A stretch of 64,000 nucleotides of DNA from Favolaschia claudopus (taxonomy: Eukaryota; Basidiomycota; Agaricomycetes; Agaricales; Mycenaceae), in contig JAWWNJ010000024.1 in the NCBI GenBank assembly GCA_037176885.1, positions 930,001 through 994,000 on the forward strand. The letters run 5' to 3'. Under the pieces are notes generated by a model. That model was not told the DNA's origin and did no database searches. It worked only from the letters and a program-made list of their open reading frames with translations. A program made the position numbers and the translations under genes. Below, piece after piece: positions 45,162-57,450 of this stretch. Position 1 is the stretch's first letter. Each line of letters opens with the position of its first letter.

Positions 45162-46461
45162 ATGAAATTTTCCGTGTGGACTTTTATCCTGGACCAATGG
45201 AAACGACAACCACCCGCATTGAAGACTGATCTCACTGGCAAAACCGTCATTGTGCTGGGAGCGAACACTGGTATCGGGTTTGAAGCGGCGAAGCATTTTG
45301 CGACGATGAACCCGGGCAAAGTCATCTTGGCGTGTAGAAGTCAGAGCAAGGGAGACGCCGCTGTGCAGAGTATGTCTCTGAGCTTCATTCTGCATTCCTG
45401 ACTGACACCGTTCGTTTCAGAACTGAAGGCGGAGACCGGTTACTCGAGGGCAGAGTTGTGGCTTATCGACCTTGCGGATTTCTCATCCGTGAAGCGGTTT
45501 GCTGACCGATTCGAGCGTGAAGGAGAGCGCTTGGATATTCTTGTTGAGAATGCTGCCATCGGTTCTTCAACGTACATCAAGACCAAGGATAATTGGGATA
45601 TCTCGTGCGTTGCTTATCCGACCTATGATTCTCGTCTCAAACATAACTCGTGTTTAGCTTCCAAGTCAACAACCTCGCCACATCGCTTTTGGCGCTCCTC
45701 CTCCTTCCCACAATGATCAAGACCGCCGAGAAATATTCGACCATCCCTCGACTGGTCGTTGTGGCATCCGGAGTCCATTACTGGGTCACTCTGAACAAGA
45801 CCTTGTGCGAGGATCCCGACATTCTCAAGACAATTGGAGGAGAAGTATTCTGCAGCGTGCCTAAGTAAGCCTTTCGCTGACGGTGCCTATCTCTCCAACG
45901 TTTTATTGGTGTATCTAGAAATATGGAGGACCGATATCTGGTCACGAAACGTAAGCGCTTTGACCGCATGATGACCGAGCGCTGAGCACTACCTTTTTCC
46001 AGTGTTCAACGTATTTTTCGTTCGCGCTCTCAACGACCGACTGCCATCCACGACCCCAGTCATCACAAGTGCTGTCGATCCTGGGTATTGCTACTCGGAG
46101 CTCCGACGCGAATTCTCCGGGTTTATGGCTGTATTTGACTGGTTCATGGAGAAAGCGCTGGCATTTACTTCGGAAGTCGGTAGCCGGCGGTTGATTTGGA
46201 CGTCGCTCTCCCATCCAGAGAATCCCGATAAGCTACGCGGGCAGTATACTGCCTCCTTCCAAATCTTGGAGCCTAGCGATTTTGTAATCAGTCCTGAAGG
46301 GAAGAAGGTGCAGGATCGATCTTGGTTCGTCTTTGGTCGTGTTTCATTAGGATCAGAGACTCATTCATGATTTTAGGAATGAATTGGTCGAAATACTGGG
46401 CAAGGTGGACCCTCGAGTCACGGAGACGGTGAACAAATATCTTACAGCAAGCCCCATGTAA
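45162..46461 (+). CDS. Short-chain dehydrogenase/reductase, SDR array copy 2 (most diverged)
   Basis: Start chosen at 45162 ([20 protein letters not shown]) because it aligns with the other copies; an upstream in-frame ATG at 45027 would add 45 acidic residues. [20 protein letters not shown] is the cofactor motif; [87 protein letters not shown] (YxxxK), [58 protein letters not shown] and [20 protein letters not shown]. The intron that interrupts the VVVASE-VHYW region in the other copies is absent, and the usual NPGLCKTEL is DPGYCYSEL. Likely changed substrate range. Confidence 0.88.
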
Positions 46462-46778
46462 AGTACAGTATGCACGTTTGCAGTTATTTCATAGTAATCA
46501 AATTCAACTTGAAGGATGTGCTGATATTTGCACTCATCGATGTTCACCAATCGACTCTACTCTTCGTGAATTGCGCCAAGAGTGATCTGGTCAAGCTTGC
46601 CGATCTCATGCACCACTATGGTTTTTCAATTCGACTATCCGGATACTCGGAACTGCTTGCACCGGCAACCTAACTCGGCTGATCCGCCTGCAGTCCGAGT
46701 TGTCCTATGTCCATCCGTTTAAATGGCTCGGTTCCCTTCAGCTTCCCTATCCACCCACAACATCGCTGAATTCCCATC

Positions 46779-48140
46779 ATGAAGCTCTCATTCTCTACCT
46801 TTATTCGAGGACAATTTGCGAAGCAGCCACCAGTGGTGAAGGGTGACCTCGCCGGCAAGACCGTGATCGTTCTCGGGGCGAACACTGGTCTCGGATTTGA
46901 AGCCTCTAAACACTTTGCCAGGATGAATCCGGGTCGTCTTATTCTCGCTTGCAGGAGCCAGTCTAGAGGCGACGCTGCTCTGGACAGTACGTTGAGCGCA
47001 TTTTGTTGATGCTTCTTCGCGTCTCATCTCTTCCCAGGGTTGAAATCCGCCACTGGCTACGGGAAGGCAGAATTATGGCTTATAGATCTCGCCGACTTTG
47101 AATCCGTCAAGAAATTCGCAGATAAATTCGAACGCGATGGTGGACGCCTCGATATTTTCGTGGAGAATGCCGCGCTCTCGACTCGCAAGTATGAAGCCAC
47201 CAAGGACGGCTGGGAAGCCTCGTGCGTTGTTTCGATTCATTGATTATAGCAATAAATTAGTGACTTGTCGCAGCTTACAAGTCAGTGACCTCTCCACCCC
47301 ACTGCTGGCTTTCCTTCTGCTCCCCGCCATGATGCGAACGGCTGAACGATATTCGACTCTACCGCGCCTCGTCGTTGTTGCTAGCGAGGTTAGTTGGAGC
47401 AGCTTGACTTGATACGCTTATGATTCTGACGAGAGTTTAGGTCCATCATTTTACATCGATAGAGAAGAAAGTCCTCGAACGTCCTGACATCTTGAAAACC
47501 CTGGGAAGCTCCGCATACTGCACAAAAAAGTACGCACTGCCAGTGATTCACTGTTTCTCGACTTGCTCATCGTTCTCGGTTGCCAGCAATATGACGAGCC
47601 GATACTTCCTCACTAAGCGTAAGCTTCTCTTGAAACCTAACGTTCAATCATATGCTCATCAACAGGATTCCGCAGTGCTCAACATCTTGTTCGTCCGCGC
47701 TTTCAACGAACGTCTCCCAGCGTCGACGCCGCTCGTTATCAACGCAGTCAATCCCGGTCTCTGCAAAACCGATCTGCTCCGGGAGACGCAAGGCATTGCG
47801 GCTCTGATAGTCGGAATGATCCTCAATATCGTAGCTTTCACGGCTGAAGAGGGTAGCCGACAGCTCGTCTTTGGGGCGTTGGGAAACGCGGACAGGCCGA
47901 ATGATCTGCGCGGCGAATATCTTTCTGCGTGTCGTGTTTTTGAAGTTTCGGATTTCATTCTGAGCGCCGACGGTGTCAAAGCGCAAGATCAACTCTGGTG
48001 AGATGGTGCCTTCCGTGCGGTAATGCCACTGAACGAATACCTGTTACTTTGTTAGGGACGAATTGGTTGACATTCTGGGCCAGGTTGACTCCAGGGTACC
48101 TGAAATCGTCGAGAAGTACTTCTCTAGCTCTAAGCAGTGA
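46779..48140 (+). CDS. Short-chain dehydrogenase/reductase, SDR array copy 3
   Basis: MKLSFSTFIRGQFAKQPPVV at 46779; [109 protein letters not shown] (YxxxK); LNILFVRAFNERLPASTPLV; NAVNPGLCKTDLLRETQGIA; EEGSRQLVFGALGNADRPND; end RVPEIVEKYFSSSKQ at 48140. Same intron positions as copy 1, to which it is closest in the first exons. Membrane or lipid-droplet location cannot be judged; the helix IVGMILNIVAFTA is moderately hydrophobic. Confidence 0.9.
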
Positions 48141-48326
48141 ATCTTGCCAGTGGACGCGTTTCATTTTACTTCATATAGTAGAGTATTTCTAGTAGTGTAC
48201 ATACCGAATAGATTACTACTATTCATAATAATCTTTGATCAACCAAGAGTGGCAAGAGCAATCGTTATATGCCTCCTCCCAGGGCAGGGGAAATGCACAT
48301 TCGACTTTTTGGTTCAAATACTTCGC

Positions 48327-50376
48327 TAGGTTCCCATGGTTGAAAGTGCTCCAAATTACGGCGGAGAGGACTCGGGCCGCATTCAAAGCACAATGACACT
48401 GATCGGACTGTCAGTACGATCAGTTCATTGCATGACCCCGAACACTTTCCTTACTTGATTAGGCTGCAGGAGTAAATCTGTGGTCAACTTTTGTATACTG
48501 ACCGAGTCGCAGAAATAATCTTGAGAGCTTGGATTTTTGGGTGTACCAGACAGAAGATTTTTCGCCGTCAAAGTAGTGAGACCTATGTAAGGTAAAACAC
48601 CGCGCACACCGCTCGGAGAGTTCCGGGGGCCTGATCGGACTTTTAGTTCTCTTCACTTACGCAAGATGTCGGAGCAATCTCGCTTTTGGAAGACATATCG
48701 CTCTCTGGGACTCTGCTCTGAACCCGAGATACAACCTGAACAGCACATTGAATAAACTCGGGCAAAACTAAACTCAGGTTCCATCGAACGAGGAACGACT
48801 TTCTCAGGCTGTGGCCTTCAACTTCCGCCGCCATTTTGTTTTCAACGGATGTCCTCAACATAGAGGTGAAGGTGTTGAATCACGCCTAGTCTTCCACTCC
48901 TGTTGCACACACCGTAAAAGTCATGACGAATATTCTGGCTGATCTCATCGCAATGCCGAATCGGGGTTCATTCAAGGGTTCATCCATTTACTTAAAAGCC
49001 CAGCCTTGACTCTTCGTGATCTTCACATCCTTCGTCTCCATCATGAAGGTCAGCTTTGGTACCTTTCTGCGCTCCCAATTTGCGAAACAGCCTCCGGTTC
49101 TGAAGGCCGACCTCGCCGGCAAGACCGTGATCGTTCTTGGGGCGAATACTGGTCTTGGATTCGAGGCTTCTAAACATTTCGCGTCGATGAATCCTGGTCG
49201 TCTTATTCTTGCTTGTCGAAGCCAATCTAAAGGAGAGGCCGCATTGGAGAGTGCGTTCAGCATGGTATAATTCTTTGTTCGTTCTGGTGGCTTATATACA
49301 CGACAGAACTCAAAGCCGCGACGGGCTATACGAAGGCCGAGTTATGGTTGATAGATCTTTCTGACTTCGAATCCGTCAAGCGATTTGCGGATAAGTTTGA
49401 ACGGGACGGCGGTCGGCTTGATATTCTCGTGGAGAATGCGGCCCTTTCAATACCGAAATTTCAACCCACCAAGGATGGCTGGGAAAGCTCGTGAGTGTCC
49501 AGCACCTGTACGATACAATGCGGAGCTTATGGTTTGATTCAGTTTATATGTGAACGACCTCGCCACACCTTTACTCGCATTTCTTCTTCTCCCCGCTATG
49601 ATCAAGACAGCTGAGCGATACTCCGTCATCCCGCGAATCGTCGTTGTCGCCAGTGAGGTTCGTCGCAGATTGATTCTACGTTAGTACGTTCTTATGAGAT
49701 TCCAGACCCATTATTGGGTAACGCTGGATAAGAAAGTGCTTCAAAGTCCAAATATCCTCAAGACTATGGGAAGCTCCGAATACTGCACCAAAGAGTATGT
49801 GCGCCAGACCCTTGTGAAGCTTTTTCTTATATCTTTTCGCAGCACTATGGCCAACAGATATCCCCTCACCAAGAGTAAGTCGACAACCCCACTCAATTCG
49901 TTCGATAACCAAGTTTTATAGTGATTAATATCTTCTTTGTCCGTGCCTTCAACGATCGTCTCCCAGTCTCGACGCCGCTAGTCATAGACGCCGTAAATCC
50001 CGGTCTCTGCAAGACCGAGCTCATGCGAGACGTCAAAGGTTTCATGGCCATGATTTTCGGAACCTTGATGAATGTCTTGGCTTTCACGGCTGAAGAGGGC
50101 AGTCGCCAGCTCGTATATGGGGCGATCGCACATCCGGATAAACCAGATGGTCTGCGGGGCCAGTACCTCTCTGCCTGTCGTATCTTTGAAGTTTCGGATT
50201 TTATATTGAGCCCCGAGGGCGTCAAGGCGCAGAATCGGATTTGGTGAGTCGTTCTTTGGCACTGGACGAATGAATGAGACATTGATGCTGGCGATTCTAG
50301 GAACGAGTTGGTCGAGATTCTGGGTGATTTTGACCCTCGAGTCCCTGCTATCGTCGATCAGTACCTGACTCGCTCC
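48327..50376 (+). repeat. Segmental duplication, left copy (SDR copy 4 and its upstream region)
   Basis: About 2.05 kb nearly identical to 59004-61060 in the same orientation, from AGGTTCCCATGGTTGAAAG to TACCTGACTCGCTC. The sequences part abruptly at both ends, the right end lying a few codons before the SDR stop. Upstream part (48327-49042) has more small differences than the gene part. Confidence 0.88.
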
Positions 50377-50396
50377 GATTGCTTAGTCAGATGTTA
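49043..50396 (+). CDS. Short-chain dehydrogenase/reductase, SDR array copy 4
   Basis: MKVSFGTFLRSQFAKQPPVL at 49043; [88 protein letters not shown] then THYWVTLDKKVLQSPNIL; SSEYCTKD; MANRYPLTK (YxxxK); NIFFVRAFNDRLPVSTPLVI; NPGLCKTELMRDVKGFMAMI; EEGSRQLVYGAIAHPDKPDG; end VPAIVDQYLTRSDCLVRC at 50396. It differs from copy 5 at one residue in exon 1 and two of 108 residues in the large last-but-one exon; the final residues differ because the duplication ends there. Confidence 0.9.
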
Positions 50397-50750
50397 GCCC
50401 CCCCTTTGGGCACCTCAAGCTAAGGCATCCGTCGCCAAGGCGTACTCCGTCGCCCTTTTCGTTCAGCTTTATGTTTTTCGGGATCGTGCACAGACCAGGT
50501 ATTTGTTTGGTGAATGACTGGCGAGGAGGAAAATCAAAATTTCAACATGCATGGACGCGTTTTCCCGTGACTTGGGACGCGTCGACGCGTCGTTTGGTTG
50601 GGAGGAGTTGGGGGGGATATGGGAGACTCGGGAGACGCATCGAGACGCGTTAATTAGCGCGTTTTTCACGCGTTTGTAGAGGTCAAAGCGAGTTTTATTC
50701 AAAATTCTACCAAGTTACACAAGTTCGAGACGACGCGTGAATTTGAAGCA
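50397..50750. other. Left edge of the island between SDR copies 4 and 5
   Basis: Rich in ACGCGTCG/GACGCGTC words (50574-50650). No gene seen. Confidence 0.4.
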
Positions 50751-53450
50751 AAGTCAAAAATTGTCAAGTCCCAAGCGTAATTTGACGAGTGTTGGCAGTC
50801 TATTGCACAGGGTTACGCCGCTTTTGAAGCAGAGTCGAAATCTTCGAGTTTGGTAGTTGCACTCATCGAAATTGAACAAGTCAGAATCAACTGAAGGGAA
50901 AGCAAGGAAGAACTCACCTGTCAAATCGTCTCTCGGGGGACGTCGATAGGTCGTGTCAACGTGATTATTGATGCGCCACTTTTGGAGCCGAGTCAAAGTT
51001 TTCTCTGAAGTGCGCAGAAAAATCAAGTCAGAATGTATCGAAACGGGAGCGGTGATCCACTTACCAGGCAAATCGTCGCTCGCGGGAGCTCGATACGTCG
51101 TGTAATCGCGCTTAGAGAACTGCTATTTTGATGCAGAGTTCTAAGGTTCTGTTTGATTTGGCGGAACAAAACCCAAATCAGAGTTGAATGGAAAGACGGC
51201 AAAGAACTCACCGCTTATCGGATAGACGATCGCGGGAAGACGATACGTCGTGTATTCATGATCGTTGGAAGCGGGCTTGGGTTTTATTTGAGGCGAGAAG
51301 TTGGAGTTGAAGTTCGCGGGACGGCGAAAAATCGAAATTTGAAGGTTGGGGTTAATCTGTGCATCGTTAGCGTTGTGGAATAGAAAGAAGATGTACAGGA
51401 AGTGGGAACTTACAATCGGCGCCGCTCGCGGGACTTCGAAAAAATCGAATTTCGCATGTTACCTTGACAGAGATACTTGGCCGTTTGGATTGTCGCTCGC
51501 GGGACGTCGATACGTCGTATATTCGAAGTTTGAATCCCCTGGGAGCCTTTGTTGTGAGAGAGCTGAGTTGAGGTTGAAACCAATAAGAGATCTAAGTTGA
51601 AACTTACTTGCAACACAGCTTCAAGTTACTCGGAAGCCGTACAGTCATCGTTTGATGAAGATTCTTATAAAAGTCGTTCATTACTTTAGAAGACATGGAA
51701 TATAGAATCAGAGAATACATACCTGGGATGCCGCTCGGCGTAAGGCAAAACATGGAGTCAAAGGTTAGCGCCGCTACGCGGCACGGCAGCATCGAACAGC
51801 TGTTACAGCGACAACTTTCACTTCAACCTGTTCGTGACCTCGATGCTTGAAGCGTCGAGGGCGGGTTTAGCCTGCCGGCGGCCAAAACCCTCAGAAAAAA
51901 GGCTGACATCAAGCCAGAATTTATGTGCCGGGAGATGGAGTGGAAGACTTGTGGAAGACTCACCGAGCATGCGTCCCGCTCGGGGGACGGCGAGATATAT
52001 AGTTGAGAGTTAGCGCCGCCGCGCGGCGCGGCGGCAACGGCGACCCCAATGACTTGGAATTGCGCACTCGCTGGTGAAATTGTCGAGGCCGGTATTAGCC
52101 TGCCGGCGGCAAAAATATTTTCGAAAACTGAAGAACTTGGGTTAAGAAAGTGAACCAACGAATATGTCGAGCGATATGACTTACAAGAAGAGATCTCCGC
52201 TCCGCGGACGTTGGTCCATATAGTCAACGTGTTCGCGCCGCTGCGCGGCGCTCTCGGGACCCTCCTTCAACTTCCTGAGGACAGCATTGATTGGAGACGT
52301 TGTTTTGAGCTTGGAGGGGTGAAATTTGCCTGCCGGTGGCCGAAAAAAAATCACCGACTAGCCAATGATTAATCAACATTATGTGTATGAGATATGAAGA
52401 GTTGAGACTCACAGCCAGACATCGCCGCTCGGCAGACAGCGATCCGTCTAGTCAGGGTGTTGGCGCCGCTGCGCGGCGCGCTCACAGCGGGATACGAGCA
52501 AGGTAGGATTGTCCGGCGATCGAGACGTTGCATTGATTACGAGGTGCGGGAGTTGGCCTGCCGGCGGCCGGAATGGGTTCACGAACTGAAGGATTTTCGT
52601 CAGAAATTTCGAAGAACGGAGCACAAACACATCAAGATCACTTACAGTTTGTATAGCAGTATCGTTCGGCGGACGTCGTTCCATATAGGCAAAGGGTTGG
52701 CGCCGCTACGCAGCGCGCTCGCGGCGACGGCTTCAACCGAACTCCGAGTTGTTGGCCAGCAGTCGAGATGTTGGTTCAAGGTGGTTAATAAGACTCCAAA
52801 AACAACTGAAAACGTCGTCAGCAACATCCTAGGAGGGAAGGTGAAGAAGTACTCCACGTACCTCGAAGTTCGGAAGAGCCAGCGCCGCTGCGCGGCGTGC
52901 ACGATGGCCAGAAACAAGTGACCTGGGCATGGGGACGCGTCGATTCGATATTGGGTAACGGGGAAGTTGCCGGCGGCGACAAAAACGAGTTCCAAATCGG
53001 CTGGAGAACTCGTCAGAACGTGATGCAAAGGTAAACTGACCGTCGGGTGGCTTACTTACTTGGGTTGAAGTTGAACACTAACGCCGCTGCGCGGCGCGCC
53101 ATCAACGACGACGAGATTGATGCGACGTGGGATGAGTCGCTTCAAGCTTTTGGAGCGCGGTTTGCCTGCCGGCGGCTCGATGAGACGAACTGAAAAAGCC
53201 GTCAGTGGCGGACAGAAAAAGGACAGGGTGGGAGTGGCTCACTGATGAGTTGATTTTGGAGTCGACGCCGCTTCGCGACGTGCGCCCGATGTGGAGAGTT
53301 CGGTATGGTTGTTGAAAGCACGGTCGAGGCGGACTTGGTGCGCGAAGGTTACTTGTGGGCAACTCAGAACGAGCGGAATAGCTGAGAGCTCGTCAATGTT
53401 GAACGATGAGAAACAAACTAAATGAACAATACCTGTTGACAAACGGGTGC
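50750..53450 (-). repeat. Tandem array of repeated exon-intron-like units with GC hairpins
   Basis: On the minus strand, units of about 180-240 bases (150 near the left end) repeat: an acceptor GCCGCCGGCAG|G, an exon-like stretch of 136-149 bases, and a donor GTAAGT, GTGAGT or GTATGT, followed by an intron-like stretch of 85-92 bases. Clear examples: 52329-52185, 52099-51964 and 51871-51723. Each exon-like stretch holds a stem such as GCGCCGCGCAGCGGCGC and a second GC stem near the donor. Hairpins stand near 51768, 52011, 52237, 52464, 52699, 52882, 53082 and 53265. No continuous reading frame joins the units. Confidence 0.65.
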
Positions 53451-54760
53451 TTGAGTTGACGAGAGCGGTGGAGATAGAGACGAGAGGGTGAGAGGAGATC
53501 GTAAAACGTTGGGCGCAAGCGAGAAGAGGGGAGGGAAGGGCGGGGTGAGGCGTAGTTGGAGGAGAGTGAGATGGTGGTGGTGGTGGTAATAATAAGGAAA
53601 CCAGCTGTGCCGTGATTCCGTTGAGTGGCGAGGCAGATCAATCATTCAACAAAACAAATGAACACACCCGTGTCGTTGACCCTGACCGCACAGTTTCCGC
53701 CGATTTGATTGCGTCCGAATCGGGTGATCTCTCTGCAACGCAACCGTTGAGTCAGATTTCAGAAAGGAAATTTGGTTAGTGAGTTATTTTGGGACACTCT
53801 CCCCAAACCACGTCGTAGCTACCCGACACAGCGGGATTGGCGCATGAGCGCCTATATTCTGAGCGCTTCCATGGCGCGGTTTAGCGCAAGGAATACTTAA
53901 ACTCTGATCAACTCAGCGCGTTCCGCAAAAGTTTGACCTCAGCTCCGAATGTACAGATTCAAGAGAACGAGACAGAGCGAAATCAAGGTACTCACAATCG
54001 CGCCGAATCCAGGTATAATAAGCCTCGATGATTTGAGTTGAAAGAACCATTTCTGGACATTATTGAGGATCTGGAATGAGATTTGAATGATACAACGCAA
54101 ACGGCTCGAGAGTAGATAGCAGAGTGAAGACAGGGACTCACATTCAAAGTAAACCTAATACTTCTCAGGCACAATGAACACTTTGAGCCGAAGCTGACAA
54201 CTTGAACATTTAACATTCGTCGTAAATTTAGGACAGAATCTGAACTAAACGCGAACAGCAACGAAACAGAATGAGAATGGCAACTCACATTTAAGCCGAA
54301 GCGAACACAGGTACCCCGCACTCGACAATTTGAGCTGAGAAACAGCTATTTTTGACCCAACGGAATCTCGATTCAATTCGTCGAAATCGGCGGCGCGAGT
54401 CAGAAGGAAGCAGATATAGACGGCGCCGAAGGACCCTAGTGACACCAGAATGGGCTTTCTCAACCAAGGAAGCCCTACGGCAGTGCAAATCCGCGTGTCG
54501 AAGGGTTGAACTTGATAGTCATCAAATCGGCCAATGTCGCTTAACTTGCTTCCAGGCAGCCTGTTAGATGCCGAAACGATGGCGACTTGAGCGCCGCTGG
54601 TTCCAAGCTTGCGCTGCCGGGTCCGCCAGAGTGCCGCCGCAAGCCAGGTGATAGAAAATTTCGGAGGATGGCGGGAGAGAACAAGCCGGGTGCAAGCACC
54701 GCCAAATAGCGTTTGACAGTTCAACGCCGGCGTCCTGAATAGGAAGGTCTTCATTCTTTG
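53451..54760 (-). other. Possible upstream part of the minus-strand spliced transcript
   Basis: Further exon-like ends on the minus strand: CTTCGGCTTAAAT|GTGAGT near 54291, GTTTACTTTGAAT|GTGAGT near 54140, GGCGCGATT|GTGAGT near 53998. A 169-codon minus frame at 54245-54754 runs through one of these donors and has no domain. Read as the 5' part of a non-coding or unrecognised spliced transcript. Confidence 0.3.
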
Positions 54761-55524
54761 CTCTCAACCTCCATCATCGTTTTTCATTTTGCTGGGGTTT
54801 TTGGCTGGGGTCTCTTGGGTGAGTGCTCATATACATTTATTCTCTATTTCAGTGCTAATCCGGTGCAAATGGGCGCTCAGGGACGCTATGACGGCGGAAA
54901 TAGCGAATTCACGCCACTGAGCAAATTTGAGGTATGGAAGCAAAAGACCGCGGGCATGCGGCATCAATCTGTCGGAACATGTTTCCTGGATACGACAAAT
55001 GAATTTGGGGCGATATCGGGGGAACAGGGCGGCGCAGGACGTTCAGGGAAATCTGGTTCGTTTTCCCATATCTCGCTTATTTCGCTGTATCGGTATGACT
55101 CGTTCTGTTTTTAGCCTCAGGAGACTTTTTGGTTTGGTCTGTACTTGCGTGTGGGCTCAAACCAGGGCTGGAATTCTCATAGGACACTCGACAACTCAAT
55201 TCGACGATTTTGCGACATCCGAGTATCCAGGGCGGAGGGTCAGGGTACCGGCGATTATAGGTTACGAAATTTGACTAAAACGATTATAGCTATTGGGAAA
55301 TCGGTGCGTAGCCCTATCTCTTCCATCCCCACCCACCTCTGAATATCCCAAACCATTTTCAGGGTTCCGACGAACGACAACCACACCAATTTGGCGCCAC
55401 ATGTCTGACTCAGACGGAAGATTCTATTCTAAGACTCGGATGCGAGGTCCGCGGAGCTGATTTGCGCGGTTTTTGCGCATGGAAGAGTCAGGGAAATCGG
55501 GGAGGGAGGAGATCGGGGGGAGGG

Positions 55525-55532
55525 TATATAAG
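55525..55532 (+). promoter_or_regulatory. TATA box of the plus-strand multi-exon unit
   Basis: TATATAAG followed by a CT-rich leader (CCTCCCTCCTTTCCCTCC), the usual form of a strong basidiomycete promoter, although no protein frame follows. Confidence 0.55.
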
Positions 55533-55554
55533 GCCCGTGGGTTGAAGTTCAACA

Positions 55555-57450
55555 CACCTCCCTCCTTTCCCTCCTCCCACCATCTTTCTCTCCTCTTAGC
55601 CTCGACGCCCCGCCTGCTTGCTCGTCGCCTTCTGGCCTTGTACGTCGCACACGTCGTCTAGGATCGTGTCTTCGCTGATGTTGCTCGTAGCTCGCTGTGG
55701 TCGACGGGGATGTCGGGTTTGGATTGGGCGGCGGGTTTTGCGGTGCGCTCTTCGCTTTCTCTTCGCTTTTCTATTCCTCTCCATTCCCTTCACGTCTATG
55801 GCTCATACCACCCTGCGCCACTCAAGATACCTATATCACTTTCAACCCTTCCTCTAACCTGCCCACTCTGACTGACTCGATCTTATACAGGTTTCAAGTC
55901 GACATGCTTCGGCTGGTTGGGTTGAATGGCTGGATGGATAGTTGATTGGTTGGATGGGTATGTGGTCCAAGGTACGTTCTATTCCATCCGAGTCGTCTAC
56001 TTTCTATCCCTCTTCGGCCTTCACTCATTCCCTTCCCTTCCCTTCACTCGCCAATACTTACTTCCCTTATACCCTTTCATTCATGCTCTTATCTACCGCT
56101 TCACTTTCATCTTGTTTCGACTTCAACTTCCTTATACTTATCTCTCAACACCTTGAACAAGTTCACCTTGACCTTGACTGACTGACTACTTCATATCCAG
56201 GTTGACCTTCAATCCAAGTCCGCTCTTCGTTGAATAGATACGATATAATTTCATTCAATCCATATTACTCTTTGAATGGGGTTCGGTTTGACTTCGAATT
56301 CAAGGTGAGTTCTAGCCTCTTCACTTCACTTCACTTCGACTCATACTAACCCATTCTATTCTTTTGGAAGCAGTTTTGCCTCGGCTTCGCTATGCGCCGT
56401 CGTTGATTTGTCGCGCGCGACTCGTTAGTATTGGTGAGTCCCTCTGTATTGTATTGCATTCATCGAGTTTATAGCGAACTTACTCCTTCCTTAGATGCAC
56501 ATTTCGACTGGTTAGCATACCGGTGAGCACTTTCTTTCTTGATTCACTGTTTCAATTCAGGAGTGACGTTTCTGAGTTCCAGCCTCGATGAGCTGTTAAG
56601 TTCGTATTCATTCTGGCTCGAATTTCGTAGAACTGACGATAGCTTTGCTTATTAGATTCCGGGGTATCTGGTTTGAGTAGTTTGAGACACGGTGAGTGTT
56701 TCTTTCGATCCGTTTGACTCTGATATCAATTTGTAGGCTGCGCTAAGTGCGCTTGAGGTTTGTATCATTGAATTTGAAGTCGCAAGGTGAGTATTTCATT
56801 TACATTGTTCCACTCCGTTCACTTTGAATTTTCGGCTCTGCGCTGGATTTAGATTGAGTTAATTCAGAGTCGCTCACATTGAATGCCTACGTTCAATGAG
56901 ATGCACCTTTCGACTGGTTAGAGCCGCGGTGCGTGCCTTCTTATTGAGTTCAAGCTTTTCATCTCTCCTTGGTCTTTGCTTTCAGAGTGCTCGTAGTAGT
57001 TCGCGTTGAAAAGCTAGATGTACATTGATGTTTCGACTGTTTAGAGCAGCTTCGGTGGGTGTATTTAGTTTGATCCATTTCTCCCTTGACTGACTCGGTC
57101 TTGAGTAGTAGGGTGTCGTTCGGTAAAGCGGCGGTAAGTTATTCTATCGGTCTCGGCGGACTGACTCTGACGAAATCACCTAGCGCGTCAATACACTCTG
57201 CATCGCACCAACCAAGCTGTATTTGGTGAGCATCGGTGTCTTCTCGTTTGTTCAGTCTTCAATCCGGCCAGTATTTGATAGGTTACTTGTATTGCATTCC
57301 ATTCGAGTCGGTTTCTATTCAATAGGGCTCGTTGACGCGTTTCTTACAGTACTTGTAGTTGTAAAATTGACTCAGGTACGTGTTTCATTGACTTGGGTGT
57401 TGAGATGGTTGCCGAAACGAGTCGCGCGGGGTAGTAGGTTCGAATGATAA
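55555..57450 (+). ncRNA. Putative spliced non-coding transcript with repeated tiny exons
   Basis: Downstream of the TATA box at 55525 there is a series of donor/acceptor pairs (GTGAGT, GTGAGC, GTGCGT, GTGGGT; CAG or TAG) that define exon-like pieces of about 25-90 bases separated by 45-70 bases. Three pieces share a motif: ATGCACATTTCGACTGGTTA at 56495-56522, ATGCACCTTTCGACTGGTTA at 56901-56928, and a variant with TTTCGACTGTTTAGAGC at 57018-57055. No frame stays open over several pieces. RNA gene status is an inference from splice signals only. Confidence 0.35.

Noticed and set aside
50750..53450. CRISPR-like array
   Set aside because: Eukaryotic DNA; units are long, diverged, of variable spacing and carry splice-like signals rather than constant repeats and unique spacers.
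54245..54754. 169-codon minus-strand frame as a protein gene
   Set aside because: It reads through a good donor (GTGAGT), has no recognisable domain and lies in the exon-array region.
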